Below, in pieces: positions 53,647-60,890 of a stretch of DNA of 64,000 bases (position 1 is the stretch's first letter; each line of letters opens with the position of its first letter). The translations under genes and the position numbers were made by a program. The DNA lies in the NCBI GenBank assembly GCA_965248605.1, contig CBDFJV010000007.1, positions 2,294,001 to 2,358,000 of the forward strand, given 5' to 3'. The DNA is from CAUZJF01 sp965248605. Its GTDB lineage: Bacteria > Chloroflexota > Dehalococcoidia > Lucifugimonadales > CAUZJF01. The notes under the pieces are model-generated. The model made no database searches and had not been told where the DNA came from. It saw nothing but the letters and a program-made list of their open reading frames with translations.

Positions 53647-53877
53647 ATGATCATCGTCACGAGGCAGCGGAACAGACGCTCAAAGGGCTTGGCTTTGTTG
53701 CTGCAGAAACGCGACAAGAATGGCCGACGAACAAAGTGGATGGAACTTCTATGTTTTGGAGCCAAAGGTCATTACCGAAAGCGGGGCGATTGCGTACATA
53801 CCGAGGAGATCGTCAACAACCTTAAGCCCGAACAACGCTATCGGGTAGAGGTCGTTCCGTTCGGTAACAGCGGATAA
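53647..53877 (+). CDS. small basic protein
   Basis: From ATG 53647 this 76-residue, Lys/Arg-rich protein (MIIVTRQRNRRSKGLALLLQ) has a possible beta-rich C-terminus. It lies between the small CxxC gene and the methyltransferase gene on the same strand. It is probably a phage accessory protein. Weak ribosome-binding site. Confidence 0.45.
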   Translation: MIIVTRQRNRRSKGLALLLQKRDKNGRRTKWMELLCFGAKGHYRKRGDCVHTEEIVNNLKPEQRYRVEVVPFGNSG

Positions 53878-53881
53878 CCAA

Positions 53882-55123
53882 GTGTCAGCAGTTCCCGTAT
53901 TCGACAACGGACCCGTGCAGCTCTACCAAGCCGACGCCCGGATGTTGCCGCTCGAGGACGAGTCGGTCCATTGCGTCGTCACGAGCCCGCCTTACTGGGG
54001 TTTGAGGGATTACGGCCTTGCAGCAGGAACCTTTGAGGCAGCGTCGAGAATGTGCAGCTGCGGTGCCTGGCTCGGCACGTTGGGCCTTGAGCCGACGCCT
54101 GACCTCTACGTCGAGCACATCGTCGAGGTGTTCCGAGAGGTTCGGCGTGTGCTTAGGAAAGACGGCGTCGTTTGGTTGAACATCGGAGATAGCTACGCAG
54201 CCGGCGGCAATGGCTCTCGAGACCCCGAACGCTGGCCAAAGCAATCGAGGAATGCCAACGGCTTTAGATCGACGCATTCCAAAAAGAGCGGTGGTCTCAA
54301 ACCCAAGGACCTGGCGATGGTCCCCTTCCGTGTGGCGTTGGCGCTTCAAGCCGATGGTTGGTGGATTCGCTCCGACATCATTTGGGCCAAGGGGCGAGAC
54401 GGTGATATCCAGGATGTCGGTCCGGGCTCGCCCATGCCGGAGAGTGCATCCGATCGGCCCACGGCGGCCCACGAGCACGTGCTGCTCTTAGCACGTTCGG
54501 AGCGCTATTTCTATGACGCCGAAGCAATTCGGGAGCCGCAGGTGAGTGGGCACCCGAGTGGTAACGGATTTAAGCGGCCCGCCCGACTCACCTATCGCGA
54601 CGGCAAAGGTCCGCGCGGCAACGATCAGGAATGGCAACCATCCGGCGCGGGAAGGAATCGCCGGAACGTTTGGCTCATCAACCCGCAGCCTACGAAAGAC
54701 GACCACTATGCCACCTTCCCTGAGAGGCTTGTAGAGCCGTGTGTGTTGGCAGGCACCTCAGAGAGCGGTGCCTGTGCTGAGTGCGGGGCTCCGCTCAAAC
54801 GGGAAGTAGAGGTCAGTGGCGGCGCGATCGGGGAAGCGTGGAACGACCACGAAAACGACTTGTTTCAAGGTCAGAGATCCAACAACCAAGCTAAAGGCAG
54901 CGACGGTTACCAACGGAAGACAGTCGGGTGGCATCGGACCTGCGACCATGAGGCCGAGACGGTACCTGCGACGGTGCTCGACCCCTTCGTCGGCTCCGGA
55001 ACCACCGCAGTTGTCGCTCAGAAGCTTGGCAGGCGGGCCGTAGGCGTAGACGCCAGCGACGAGTACCTGAAGCTCGCGGCGAAGCGCCTGGAAGCGGTGC
55101 CGCTGCCCATGGTGCCAGCATGA
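53882..55123 (+). CDS. DNA methyltransferase, amino-group type (N4-cytosine/N6-adenine)
   Basis: From GTG 53882 this 413-residue MTase has the catalytic motif VVTSPPYWGLRDYG near the N-terminus (the SPPYW form favours N4-cytosine) and the AdoMet-binding motif LDPFVGSGTTAVVAQKLGRR near the C-terminus, the beta-class order. A zinc-like CAECGAPL segment lies at about 306-313. No restriction enzyme gene is next to it, so it is probably a phage self-modification enzyme. Its stop overlaps the next start (ATGA). Confidence 0.9.
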   Translation: MSAVPVFDNGPVQLYQADARMLPLEDESVHCVVTSPPYWGLRDYGLAAGTFEAASRMCSCGAWLGTLGLEPTPDLYVEHIVEVFREVRRVLRKDGVVWLNIGDSYAAGGNGSRDPERWPKQSRNANGFRSTHSKKSGGLKPKDLAMVPFRVALALQADGWWIRSDIIWAKGRDGDIQDVGPGSPMPESASDRPTAAHEHVLLLARSERYFYDAEAIREPQVSGHPSGNGFKRPARLTYRDGKGPRGNDQEWQPSGAGRNRRNVWLINPQPTKDDHYATFPERLVEPCVLAGTSESGACAECGAPLKREVEVSGGAIGEAWNDHENDLFQGQRSNNQAKGSDGYQRKTVGWHRTCDHEAETVPATVLDPFVGSGTTAVVAQKLGRRAVGVDASDEYLKLAAKRLEAVPLPMVPA

Positions 55124-55428
55124 CGCTGCCCGACGTCGTCAATGTCCCGGTGGCGTGCCACTCGTGCGAGGCGTTTGAAAAGGGCCTCGAACAGCTGGCT
55201 CTGCAGGGAGAGACGTGGTTGCAACGGGACAAGCTGGGCATCGTCTACCGCTGGCACCACCATCACCCTTTCATGTTCGCCGGAACGAGGGCGTGGGCCA
55301 TGCTGTCGGCTCTCAAGTCGGGCGGATGGCCTTACAAGGACCTACGGCGGATCGCAGAGCTACTGGTTGAGGTCGACCCCGATGAGGAAGCGCCCGATGA
55401 CGTGGTGTCCCAGAAGGCGACGGCATGA
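55120..55428 (+). CDS. hypothetical phage protein
   Basis: This 102-residue protein begins MTLPDVVNVPVACHSCEAFE and contains a CHSC pair and a YRWHHHHPFMF segment that could bind metal. It overlaps the MTase gene by four bases and the next gene by four bases. No family recognised. Confidence 0.6.
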   Translation: MTLPDVVNVPVACHSCEAFEKGLEQLALQGETWLQRDKLGIVYRWHHHHPFMFAGTRAWAMLSALKSGGWPYKDLRRIAELLVEVDPDEEAPDDVVSQKATA

Positions 55429-55538
55429 TCGAGGGCCACGATGTTCTCTGCGACTGCTGCCCGGACGATGTCAAGCATAAGCGGGTCAAGCTCGGTGAGA
55501 TCGTTGAAGTACCTGGGCCTGGACATCCCCGACCCTGA
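55425..55538 (+). CDS. 37-residue cysteine-rich protein
   Basis: ATG 55425 overlaps the previous stop. The sequence MIEGHDVLCDCCPDDVKHKR has a C-x-C-C cluster. It may be a tiny zinc protein. A second, overlapping frame runs at 55441-55578, and only one of the two may be real. Confidence 0.35.
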   Translation: MIEGHDVLCDCCPDDVKHKRVKLGEIVEVPGPGHPRP

Positions 55539-55578
55539 CCCAGGCTACGTGCTGGCGCGGCAGCAGGTGGCAGCGTGA
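55441..55578 (+). CDS. 45-residue frame coupled to the cytosine methyltransferase remnant
   Basis: ATG 55441 opens a Ser/Arg-rich stretch ending in YLGLDIPDPDPGYVLARQQV and a TGA (55576-55578) that overlaps the GTG of the next gene. The GTGA overlap copies the style of the neighbouring genes. It conflicts with the 37-residue frame. Confidence 0.3.
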   Translation: MFSATAARTMSSISGSSSVRSLKYLGLDIPDPDPGYVLARQQVAA

Positions 55579-55733
55579 AGCTGCTCGACTTGTTCTGCGG
55601 AGCCGGCGGAGCAGCGATGGGCTACCACCGTGCGGGCTTTGACAAGATCGTCGGCGTGGATATTGCGCCGCAGCCGCGCTACCCGTTCGATGAGGCGAAG
55701 ATACGGGCGCTGGGGGAGGCGGAGGATGACTGA
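55575..55733 (+). pseudogene. C5-cytosine DNA methyltransferase, N-terminal remnant
   Basis: Fifty-two codons from GTG 55575: VKLLDLFCGAGGAAMGYHRA is the AdoMet-binding motif I, followed by GVDIAPQPRYPF. The frame then jumps to DEAKIRALGEAEDD and a stop. The catalytic P-C motif, target-recognition domain and motifs IX-X are missing. The start and the end both overlap neighbours by four bases, so the internal deletion was clean. Confidence 0.75.
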
Positions 55734-55860
55734 CGGACTAGGTAACGAATGCACGTCAAAGTACCCTTCTCTCAGAGTTGCGCCGGGTATTCGAGTGTGT
55801 GCTCAATGCGGCGCGCTGAAGCCGAAGCGTCGAAAGAAGGCAGGGAGCAAGGAGGGGTAG
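55726..55860 (+). CDS. 44-residue zinc-knuckle protein
   Basis: ATG 55726 overlaps the remnant's stop. The sequence contains NECTSKYPSLR and VCAQCGALKPKRRKK, a C-x-x-C pair with a basic tail, plausible for a nucleic-acid-binding knuckle. Confidence 0.45.
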   Translation: MTDGLGNECTSKYPSLRVAPGIRVCAQCGALKPKRRKKAGSKEG

Positions 55861-55862
55861 TC

Positions 55863-55985
55863 TTGGACGGAAGCGAATTCAAGGGTATCTTCGTGCTGGC
55901 AGTCGTCGCCTTGATTACCTGGGCGGTTATTGTGATTGCTGCCATCGGTGGCTTGGTGTATCTCGTCTTCCGGTTGCTGACATGA
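55863..55985 (+). CDS. 40-residue single-pass membrane protein
   Basis: TTG 55863 lies nine bases after AGGAGG. The sequence LDGSEFKGIFVLAVVALITW then IVIAAIGGLVYLVFRLL is one long hydrophobic helix. It could be a holin-like or accessory membrane peptide. Its stop overlaps the next ATG (ATGA). Confidence 0.45.
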   Translation: MDGSEFKGIFVLAVVALITWAVIVIAAIGGLVYLVFRLLT

Positions 55986-56467
55986 CCTCCGCCATTGAGC
56001 GCGCCGTCGCCGCCGTAGGCCCTGCCTTATCGTTGCAGCCTATGACTCTCACAGAGGCCAAACGGTGGGTTGATGATGTTCACCGTCATCATCGCGCTTC
56101 ACAAGGAGGACTGTTCGCTATAGGGGTCTCTGCTGAGCAGGAAGTGGTTGGTGTCGCTATTGTGGGTCGGCCAGTCTCCCGCCATCAGCAGGATGGCTGG
56201 ACTGTGGAAGTTACAAGAGTGGCGGTGAAAGAAGGCTATCCGAATGCTTGTTCAATGCTGTACGGCGCATGTTGGCGAGCTGCGCGGTCTATGGGTTATC
56301 GGCGGGCAATAACCTACACGCTCAAGTCTGAACTTGGGACGTCAGTCAAGGCTGCCGGTTGGACTGAGATAGGCACTGCTGGCGGTGGCACGTGGAACAG
56401 GAAAGACCGGCCACGGGTAGATACACACCCACTAGAGCAAAAAACTCTCTGGGATAGACGCGTATGA
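55982..56467 (+). CDS. XF1762-like phage protein (GNAT-like fold)
   Basis: This 161-residue protein has AKRWVDDVHRHHRASQGGLF, a VVGVAIVGRPVSRHQQDGWT strand pair, VTRVAVKEGYPNACSMLYGA and a closing PLEQKTLWDRR, the pattern of XF1762-type proteins carried by many phages. The fold resembles a GNAT acetyltransferase; function unknown. It overlaps both neighbours by four bases. Confidence 0.75.
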   Translation: MTSAIERAVAAVGPALSLQPMTLTEAKRWVDDVHRHHRASQGGLFAIGVSAEQEVVGVAIVGRPVSRHQQDGWTVEVTRVAVKEGYPNACSMLYGACWRAARSMGYRRAITYTLKSELGTSVKAAGWTEIGTAGGGTWNRKDRPRVDTHPLEQKTLWDRRV

Positions 56468-56631
56468 CCTCATCGGCCATCGAGAGAGCAGTCCAAGCGG
56501 TTGGCCCTGAGCGCTTCCTGGGCTCGCTCACCACCCAGGAGCAGCAGGCCCTCGCCTACCAGTGGCGGCTCTGGGCCAGGCCCTCGCAGCTGCCGCCGGC
56601 TGGCGACTGGCTGACATCCCTGGGGCAGTGA
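56464..56631 (+). pseudogene. terminase large subunit, N-terminal remnant
   Basis: Fifty-five codons: MTSSAIERAVQAVGPERFLG, then QQALAYQWRLWARPSQLPPA followed by GDWLTSLGQ and a stop. LWARP-x-QLPP-x-GDW is the stretch just before Walker A in phage large terminases, where a glycine-rich ATP-binding loop should follow. Here the rest, including the ATPase and nuclease domains, is gone. The phage could not package DNA with this copy. Confidence 0.7.
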
Positions 56632-56651
56632 TCTAGACGAGTAGTTCGTTC

Positions 56652-56921
56652 TTACGTTTGCCCGTCATTCTCCGGCGGCGCTTCAACGGTCCGCATTCGG
56701 CCTGAGTAGCGGCTACCCCGCTTCTGCTTGGGAATCCTCTTTCGCCTCAGTAGCTCTCTGAGCGCTAAAGCGACAGGTTTTGCGTTGCTCGGATAGAACT
56801 TCCCGCTCCGCCAGGTCTGCACCGTAACCAGGTGGACGTCCAACTCATCCGATATGGCGGCGTCGGTCCACTTCTTCTCCCGTAGCTGTGCCAGAAGCTC
56901 TTGGATGTCGTTCATGGTCAT
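56652..56921 (-). CDS. XRE-type HTH regulator
   Basis: This protein of 87-90 residues (ATG 56921 or 56915) has an HTH at WTDAAISDELDVHLVTVQTW followed by SGKFYPSNAKPVALAL and a basic tail (RRKRIPKQKRGSRYSGR). The -10 box ends at 56922, so transcription should begin at about 56915, the second ATG, giving a leaderless message. A palindrome overlaps the promoter spacer, consistent with autorepression. It is divergent from hicA. Confidence 0.7.
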   Translation of the reverse strand: MTMNDIQELLAQLREKKWTDAAISDELDVHLVTVQTWRSGKFYPSNAKPVALALRELLRRKRIPKQKRGSRYSGRMRTVEAPPENDGQT

Positions 56922-56950
56922 AGAATACAGTGTACAACTGTTTTTGTCAA
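56922..56950 (-). promoter_or_regulatory. promoter of the HTH gene with embedded operator
   Basis: On the minus strand TTGACA (56950-56945), 17 bases, TATTCT (56927-56922). The spacer contains CAGTGT-N3-ACTGT (on the plus strand at 56929-56942). Six bases separate the -10 box and ATG 56915. Confidence 0.7.
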
Positions 56951-56974
56951 CAGCTTTCAACTATGCTATACCCC

Positions 56975-57003
56975 TTGACATATTGCCCGCTATAGCGTAC
57001 AAT
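56975..57003 (+). promoter_or_regulatory. promoter of the hicA operon
   Basis: TTGACA (56975-56980), 17 bases, TACAAT (56998-57003), then six bases and ATG 57010. With a start point about seven bases after the -10 box, the mRNA would begin at the ATG. Confidence 0.75.
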
Positions 57004-57009
57004 TAGAGC

Positions 57010-57264
57010 ATGTTAAGGAGACGACATCAGAGGACGTTAGAGCGGGTACAGGCAATGCCTACGCCAGCGGATATTCGGTGGGACGAGATCGCGGCTCTCG
57101 TGGCAGCGTTAGGGGTTGAGATTGTGGAGCGTAGAGGATCGCGTGTACTGTTCCGCAAAGGCAATGCGTCTATCGTAGTGCATCGGCCACACCCGCAACC
57201 GGAAGCGCCGAGAGGCTCTGTTCGCAGGATCGCCGAATTCATCGAAAGTATTAGGGAGGGCTAG
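57010..57264 (+). CDS. hicA: HicA-family toxin
   Basis: This 84-residue protein has RRRHQRTLERVQAMPTPADI, then the dsRBD-like core WDEIAALVAALGVEIVERRG and SRVLFRKGNASIVVHRPHPQ, where the His in V-V-H-R is the RNase residue of HicA. PRGSVRRIAEFI closes the domain. HicA toxins cut mRNA. The short HicB follows after two bases. Confidence 0.85.
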   Translation: MLRRRHQRTLERVQAMPTPADIRWDEIAALVAALGVEIVERRGSRVLFRKGNASIVVHRPHPQPEAPRGSVRRIAEFIESIREG

Positions 57265-57266
57265 AC

Positions 57267-57500
57267 ATGCTGGAATATAAAGGCTATGTGGCGGGCATAG
57301 AGTATGACGACTCAGTAGACGAGTTGTGTGCATCGGTTATCAACAGCGGTTCCTACTCTGTGGCCAACGCCTACGCGAGAGACGTTGACGGCCTGAAGCG
57401 TGAGTTTGCTCTGTCTATCGACGTATATCTTGAATCGTGCGCAGAGCATGGCATTCCACCTGCTGCCCCGACGCCAGTTTCTGTTGCGGTGGAGGAATAG
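57267..57500 (+). CDS. hicB: HicB-like antitoxin lacking a DNA-binding domain
   Basis: This 77-residue protein has the HicB fold: EYKGYVAGIEYDDSVDELCA, a VINSGSYSVAN segment and VDGLKREFALSIDVYLESCA followed by GIPP. Full-length HicB proteins continue into a ribbon-helix-helix or HTH domain; here the protein ends at VAVEE. It may bind HicA but could not repress the operon itself. The next gene, three bases on, encodes an HTH protein. Confidence 0.8.
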   Translation: MLEYKGYVAGIEYDDSVDELCASVINSGSYSVANAYARDVDGLKREFALSIDVYLESCAEHGIPPAAPTPVSVAVEE

Positions 57501-57503
57501 GGC

Positions 57504-57830
57504 ATGACTGAGACCTATACACGGTGGAAACTAGAAGACTCCATCAAGACTCCGGACGATATTCGCGGGCTGCTGGAAGCTGCCGCAGACGAGGACCCTG
57601 GGGATGGCACTGTCATCTGCTCGGTTCTCAGCGCAATTGCTAAGACCAAGGGGATGAGCGCCCTGGCCCGTGAGACCGGACTCAATCGGGGCCATCTCTA
57701 CGAGGCGCTGTCCGAAAACGGCAACCCATCTCTCGCCACGGTGATGAAGATAGCCCATGCTCTGGGCCTACGGCTGCGCCTGGAACCCGTCGAGAAGATA
57801 GCAGAAGAGTCCACGACCCCTGTCCCCTAA
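57504..57830 (+). CDS. addiction-module antidote protein (HI1420-like HTH)
   Basis: This 108-residue protein has EDSIKTPDDIRGLLEAAADE, SVLSAIAKTKGMSALARETG and LNRGHLYEALSENGNPSLAT with VMKIAHALGLRL, the signature of the HI1420/HigA-type antidote family. Its usual partner is a RelE/HigB-like toxin, absent here. Lying directly after HicA and the truncated HicB, it could supply DNA binding for the operon. Confidence 0.85.
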   Translation: MTETYTRWKLEDSIKTPDDIRGLLEAAADEDPGDGTVICSVLSAIAKTKGMSALARETGLNRGHLYEALSENGNPSLATVMKIAHALGLRLRLEPVEKIAEESTTPVP

Positions 57831-58104
57831 AAGCGGACTGATTCTGCTCCCCGACCTCTCCACCTAGCCCTAGCGGGCCACGCAGACTAGCGTCGCCCGC
57901 TTACCCCTCTCGGCGACCCACAAGGTCGCCCCTAGAACTAACCAATCCTTCGCTATCGCCCCCGTAACCGTCGGGCCGCGCCACGCCCGCTTAGGGTAGT
58001 GGTCGGCGACGCCACTCGTAGACCTCACCGCGATCTCCTTCACCGTAGGCGTTTGCAGTGTAAAACTGCGCCTGAAACCAGACGCTAAATAACGCTGTAA
58101 CCTA
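57831..58104. other. non-coding region between toxin-antitoxin operon and next promoter
   Basis: There is no protein-like frame. A GCGGGCCACGC and GGCGACG-rich stretch has some self-complementarity, but no clear terminator with a T run is seen. A short RNA cannot be excluded. Confidence 0.35.
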
Positions 58105-58133
58105 TTGACATCAGCAGTGTTGTACTGTAGTAT
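58105..58133 (+). promoter_or_regulatory. strong sigma70-type promoter with the shared operator
   Basis: TTGACA (58105-58110), 17 bases, TAGTAT (58128-58133). The spacer and -10 contain CAGTGT-N3-ACTGT (58115-58128), the same half-sites as in the HTH promoter. Six bases later comes ATG 58140. Confidence 0.75.
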
Positions 58134-58139
58134 TAAAGC

Positions 58140-58433
58140 ATGACATTTGACCCTACAAACAAGAGAAAGATAGGAGGAAACGCAGAGATGACCAAGCAAG
58201 AGTTAATAGACAAAGTTCAGAGAACGGAACAACTAAAGGCCCAGGCGGAATTCATCGACGAAGCTGTTGATACCCTAAGCCGCCTTGATCGTGCAGGGGC
58301 CCTGACCTTCCAGGAAAACCAAGACATTGTTGAGATGCAGATAAAGCTCAAGAAACTCCGTAATACCCGACTTACCGCTGCTAACGAGTTACTCGTTGAG
58401 GTAATGGAAGACGCCCATTCAGCTAAGTCATAG
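58140..58433 (+). CDS. small coiled-coil protein with two possible starts
   Basis: ATG 58140 lies at the expected transcription start (leaderless, 97 residues). ATG 58188, in the same frame, follows AGGAGG (81 residues, MTKQELIDKVQRTEQLKAQA). The protein is mostly helical with heptads (EMQIKLKKLRNTRLTAANEL). It is the first gene of a run ending at parB. No family recognised. Confidence 0.6.
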   Translation: MTFDPTNKRKIGGNAEMTKQELIDKVQRTEQLKAQAEFIDEAVDTLSRLDRAGALTFQENQDIVEMQIKLKKLRNTRLTAANELLVEVMEDAHSAKS

Positions 58434-58470
58434 GCGAAACCCGCTACCGCGAGAAAGGAGAGAAAAGACA

Positions 58471-58710
58471 ATGGCAGCAGCACCGAGATGGAAGGTCTAC
58501 CTAGACGGCGAGTATGTCGCCTCATGCCACTATCCGATCCACGCGGCGATGATCGTAGGGGCGCACGGGAGCGGGGAGGTTCGCTACGGTCACCGGGCCA
58601 AGGAGAGGGTCTGGGTCGAGGGCGAAGAAAGCCATTCGGCGGCTGATAGCTGGGACAGCGCCGCTGCGGTCATGGTCAACCGGGCGTATATCCAGCTTGG
58701 GAAGGCGTAG
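58471..58710 (+). CDS. hypothetical phage protein
   Basis: This 79-residue protein (MAAAPRWKVYLDGEYVASCH) has a strand pair followed by GEVRYGHRAKERVWVEGEE and a helical tail. It starts at ATG 58471 after GAAAGGAG. The strong site and position in the operon support it. Confidence 0.6.
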   Translation: MAAAPRWKVYLDGEYVASCHYPIHAAMIVGAHGSGEVRYGHRAKERVWVEGEESHSAADSWDSAAAVMVNRAYIQLGKA

Positions 58711-58719
58711 TGAGGTAGC

Positions 58720-58956
58720 GTGATGGCTTCACAGATGAACGAGTTGAGCGCCAAGCGAATGGACGAGCGGCAGTTCTTTGTCAACGGTGGCCCCTATGCT
58801 GAGGTGGTCGAAATGGGCGACCCAGACGATGGGGCGACCTGCACATGCGGGGCAGCAATGCGGATGGTCACCTGGTCGCGCGGGGTGGGCTTCTGCGAGC
58901 ACATCTGGGCGGCTAGGCGGGCCTATTACGCAGAAGTAAAGGAGGTAGCGAAATGA
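58720..58956 (+). CDS. small SWIM-type zinc protein
   Basis: The motif CTCG...GFCEH, C-x-C-x16-C-x-H, is the SWIM zinc-binding pattern, seen here in GATCTCGAAMRMVTWSRGVG and FCEHIWAARRAYY. The protein is 78 residues, starting at GTG 58720 or ATG 58723. SWIM domains bind DNA or proteins. It overlaps the next gene by ATGA. Confidence 0.6.
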   Translation: MMASQMNELSAKRMDERQFFVNGGPYAEVVEMGDPDDGATCTCGAAMRMVTWSRGVGFCEHIWAARRAYYAEVKEVAK

Positions 58957-59336
58957 AGCTGGTAATGGTCAACGAGGGTGACCTGGAGACCCTGGCGGAC
59001 TGGCGGGGGAGCCAACCCAACGTATCTCAGCCGGTGCTGGACATCATTGAGAAGTTTGTGACGCGGCCAGGCGGCGAGATTCTCCAAGTCTGGACGGCAG
59101 ACGACGTGGAGCTGATGTACGAGAACGTGCGGACAGACCGTGAGGACGACCGCCAGACGGGTGGCTCTCAGGTGCCGCCTCCGCCGTCGTGGGAAGAACT
59201 CACGGACGCGGAGCGGACCGCTCTCGTCGAAGCGGGTCGCAAGGCGCTTGACTACACCGAATATACCTGCGACGTGCTGTACGACGCAGTAGAGGACGCC
59301 GTGAAAGAGCTGAACCTGGTGGGAGGGAAGCCATGA
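58953..59336 (+). CDS. hypothetical phage protein
   Basis: This 127-residue acidic protein (MKLVMVNEGDLETLADWRGS) has a central PPPPSWEELTDAERTALVEA helix. ATG 58953 overlaps the previous stop and its own stop overlaps the next ATG. No motif recognised. Confidence 0.6.
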   Translation: MKLVMVNEGDLETLADWRGSQPNVSQPVLDIIEKFVTRPGGEILQVWTADDVELMYENVRTDREDDRQTGGSQVPPPPSWEELTDAERTALVEAGRKALDYTEYTCDVLYDAVEDAVKELNLVGGKP

Positions 59337-59536
59337 GCGCCTACAAGGTAAGTGTAGACAAGAAACACCTGGTTGCGGTCCTCCCCACCGGCGATTGGTC
59401 GGAGATTCGAGACGGCGACCCATTGTACGTCTATGAGATGAACGACGACGAATACGCCGAGTTCGTGGAAACGGGCGGCGAGGACGTGACCTTGGGTGAA
59501 TGCGTCCATACATATAACGGCAGGGAGGTTTCGTAA
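59333..59536 (+). CDS. hypothetical phage protein
   Basis: This 67-residue acidic protein (MSAYKVSVDKKHLVAVLPTG) has mainly strand-forming residues. It overlaps both neighbours by one to four bases. It shares the MSAY start with the next gene. Confidence 0.55.
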   Translation: MSAYKVSVDKKHLVAVLPTGDWSEIRDGDPLYVYEMNDDEYAEFVETGGEDVTLGECVHTYNGREVS

Positions 59537-60021
59537 TGAGCGCCTACATCGTAGACCGGGAGACGATCCAGTATCTAGTCCAGTCGGGACTTGAGGCCGC
59601 GTTCCAGCACCATCAGGGCCATAAGATGCGCTGGTATCACGAGGGCGAGAGTCACTGGCTGGATGACAGGAACGCCAGCGACGTGGGGCAAATGCTCTGG
59701 GACGAGAACATCGCATCCGTGGCGTGCAGGTACAGTGACCCTAGGCATGAGGGCCTGCCTGGTCCGGCCAACGAGAGCGGCTATGTCTACTTCCACGAGG
59801 ACACCACGGTAGGCTACATATGGAAACCGGCCCAGATACTCAAGGCGACGGACTGTTACGAGTACCAGAGCTGCGAGCATCCCGGCTGGGCTACCAGCAG
59901 TGCCAAGGCGCTCATTGATGTTCTCAGAAAGCTAGCCTGGACAAGGGTTGCGGGCTACGAAGATGCCCAGTGGGGCCATCCTGTTGCAAAGGAGACCAGC
60001 CAATGGTCACGGATACTCTAG
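59536..60021 (+). CDS. hypothetical phage protein
   Basis: This 161-residue protein (MSAYIVDRETIQYLVQSGLE) is rich in His, Tyr and Trp, with YEYQSCEHPGWATSSAKALI near the end, a pattern seen in phage-carried proteins of unknown role. Its 3' end overlaps parB by 19 bases. Confidence 0.6.
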   Translation: MSAYIVDRETIQYLVQSGLEAAFQHHQGHKMRWYHEGESHWLDDRNASDVGQMLWDENIASVACRYSDPRHEGLPGPANESGYVYFHEDTTVGYIWKPAQILKATDCYEYQSCEHPGWATSSAKALIDVLRKLAWTRVAGYEDAQWGHPVAKETSQWSRIL

Positions 60022-60890
60022 AGGCCACGGCGTACCAAGCCATCGAGCTTCGGCGTGTGAGGCCGGACCCCGAACAGCCACGGAAGACGTTCGACGAAGA
60101 AGCACTCCAGGAGCTGGCAAAGAGCATGGGCAGTAATGGCCTGCTCCAACCCGTCGTGGTGAGGCCAAACGGGAGCGGCTACATCCTCATCGCTGGCGAG
60201 CGGCGCTGGCGGGCTGCCTGCCTCCTGGGGTGGGAGACGATCCCGGCCATCGTTCGCTCGGACGTGACCCTGGGAGAGGCTGCAAAGCTCCAACTTCTGG
60301 AGAACATCGTCCGGCAAAACCTGAACCCCGTGGAGGAGGCCCGTGCGCTTCAGAGCATACAGGACGAGGGCTACACCCTGAAGGAGCTGAGCGACGCAAC
60401 CGGAATAGCCCCTAGCCAAATAGCCTGGCGGGTCAAGATGTTGGATGCCCGCGAGGACGTGCTTGAGCTTGTAACTCTGGAGCACATCAAGCCCTCCATG
60501 TGCTACGAGATGTCGAAGCTGAGTCCAGATGGCCAGGGCCGCGTGCTGAGAGCCATCACGAGCGAGAAGCTCAACACGGACGAGGTGACCCAGTTCTGTC
60601 GCCACGTTCTGGCCGAAGAGTCTCAGGCAGAGATGTTCCCAGAAACGAAGCTCAGCAAGGAGCAAATCAGGGCCGTGCAGACCTTCGGACAGGCGTTCGC
60701 CCAGATTGGCCGTACCCTGGCCCGCATTCAGCGCATGGAGGAGGACCAACCCGGCCTGTTACAGAAGGCGTTCGAGGCGGAGGCGGTTGTTGTGGAGGCA
60801 CAGGTCGATGTTTCGATCCAGCAACTTTCAAGAATCAAAAGAGCGTTGCGAGACGTTCGTATACGAAACCTAGTGGAGGTAAGCAACTAA
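60003..60890 (+). CDS. parB: ParB/RepB/Spo0J-type partition protein
   Basis: From ATG 60003 (AAGGAG upstream) this 295-residue protein has the ParB CTPase/nuclease-like domain (VRPDPEQPRKTFDEEALQEL, ILIAGERRWRAACLLG), then the HTH with QLLENIVRQNLNPVEEARAL and LKELSDATGIAPSQIAWRVK. The C-terminus is helical. No ParA is next to it. It may partition a plasmid-like phage or regulate genes. Confidence 0.9.
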   Translation: MVTDTLEATAYQAIELRRVRPDPEQPRKTFDEEALQELAKSMGSNGLLQPVVVRPNGSGYILIAGERRWRAACLLGWETIPAIVRSDVTLGEAAKLQLLENIVRQNLNPVEEARALQSIQDEGYTLKELSDATGIAPSQIAWRVKMLDAREDVLELVTLEHIKPSMCYEMSKLSPDGQGRVLRAITSEKLNTDEVTQFCRHVLAEESQAEMFPETKLSKEQIRAVQTFGQAFAQIGRTLARIQRMEEDQPGLLQKAFEAEAVVVEAQVDVSIQQLSRIKRALRDVRIRNLVEVSN

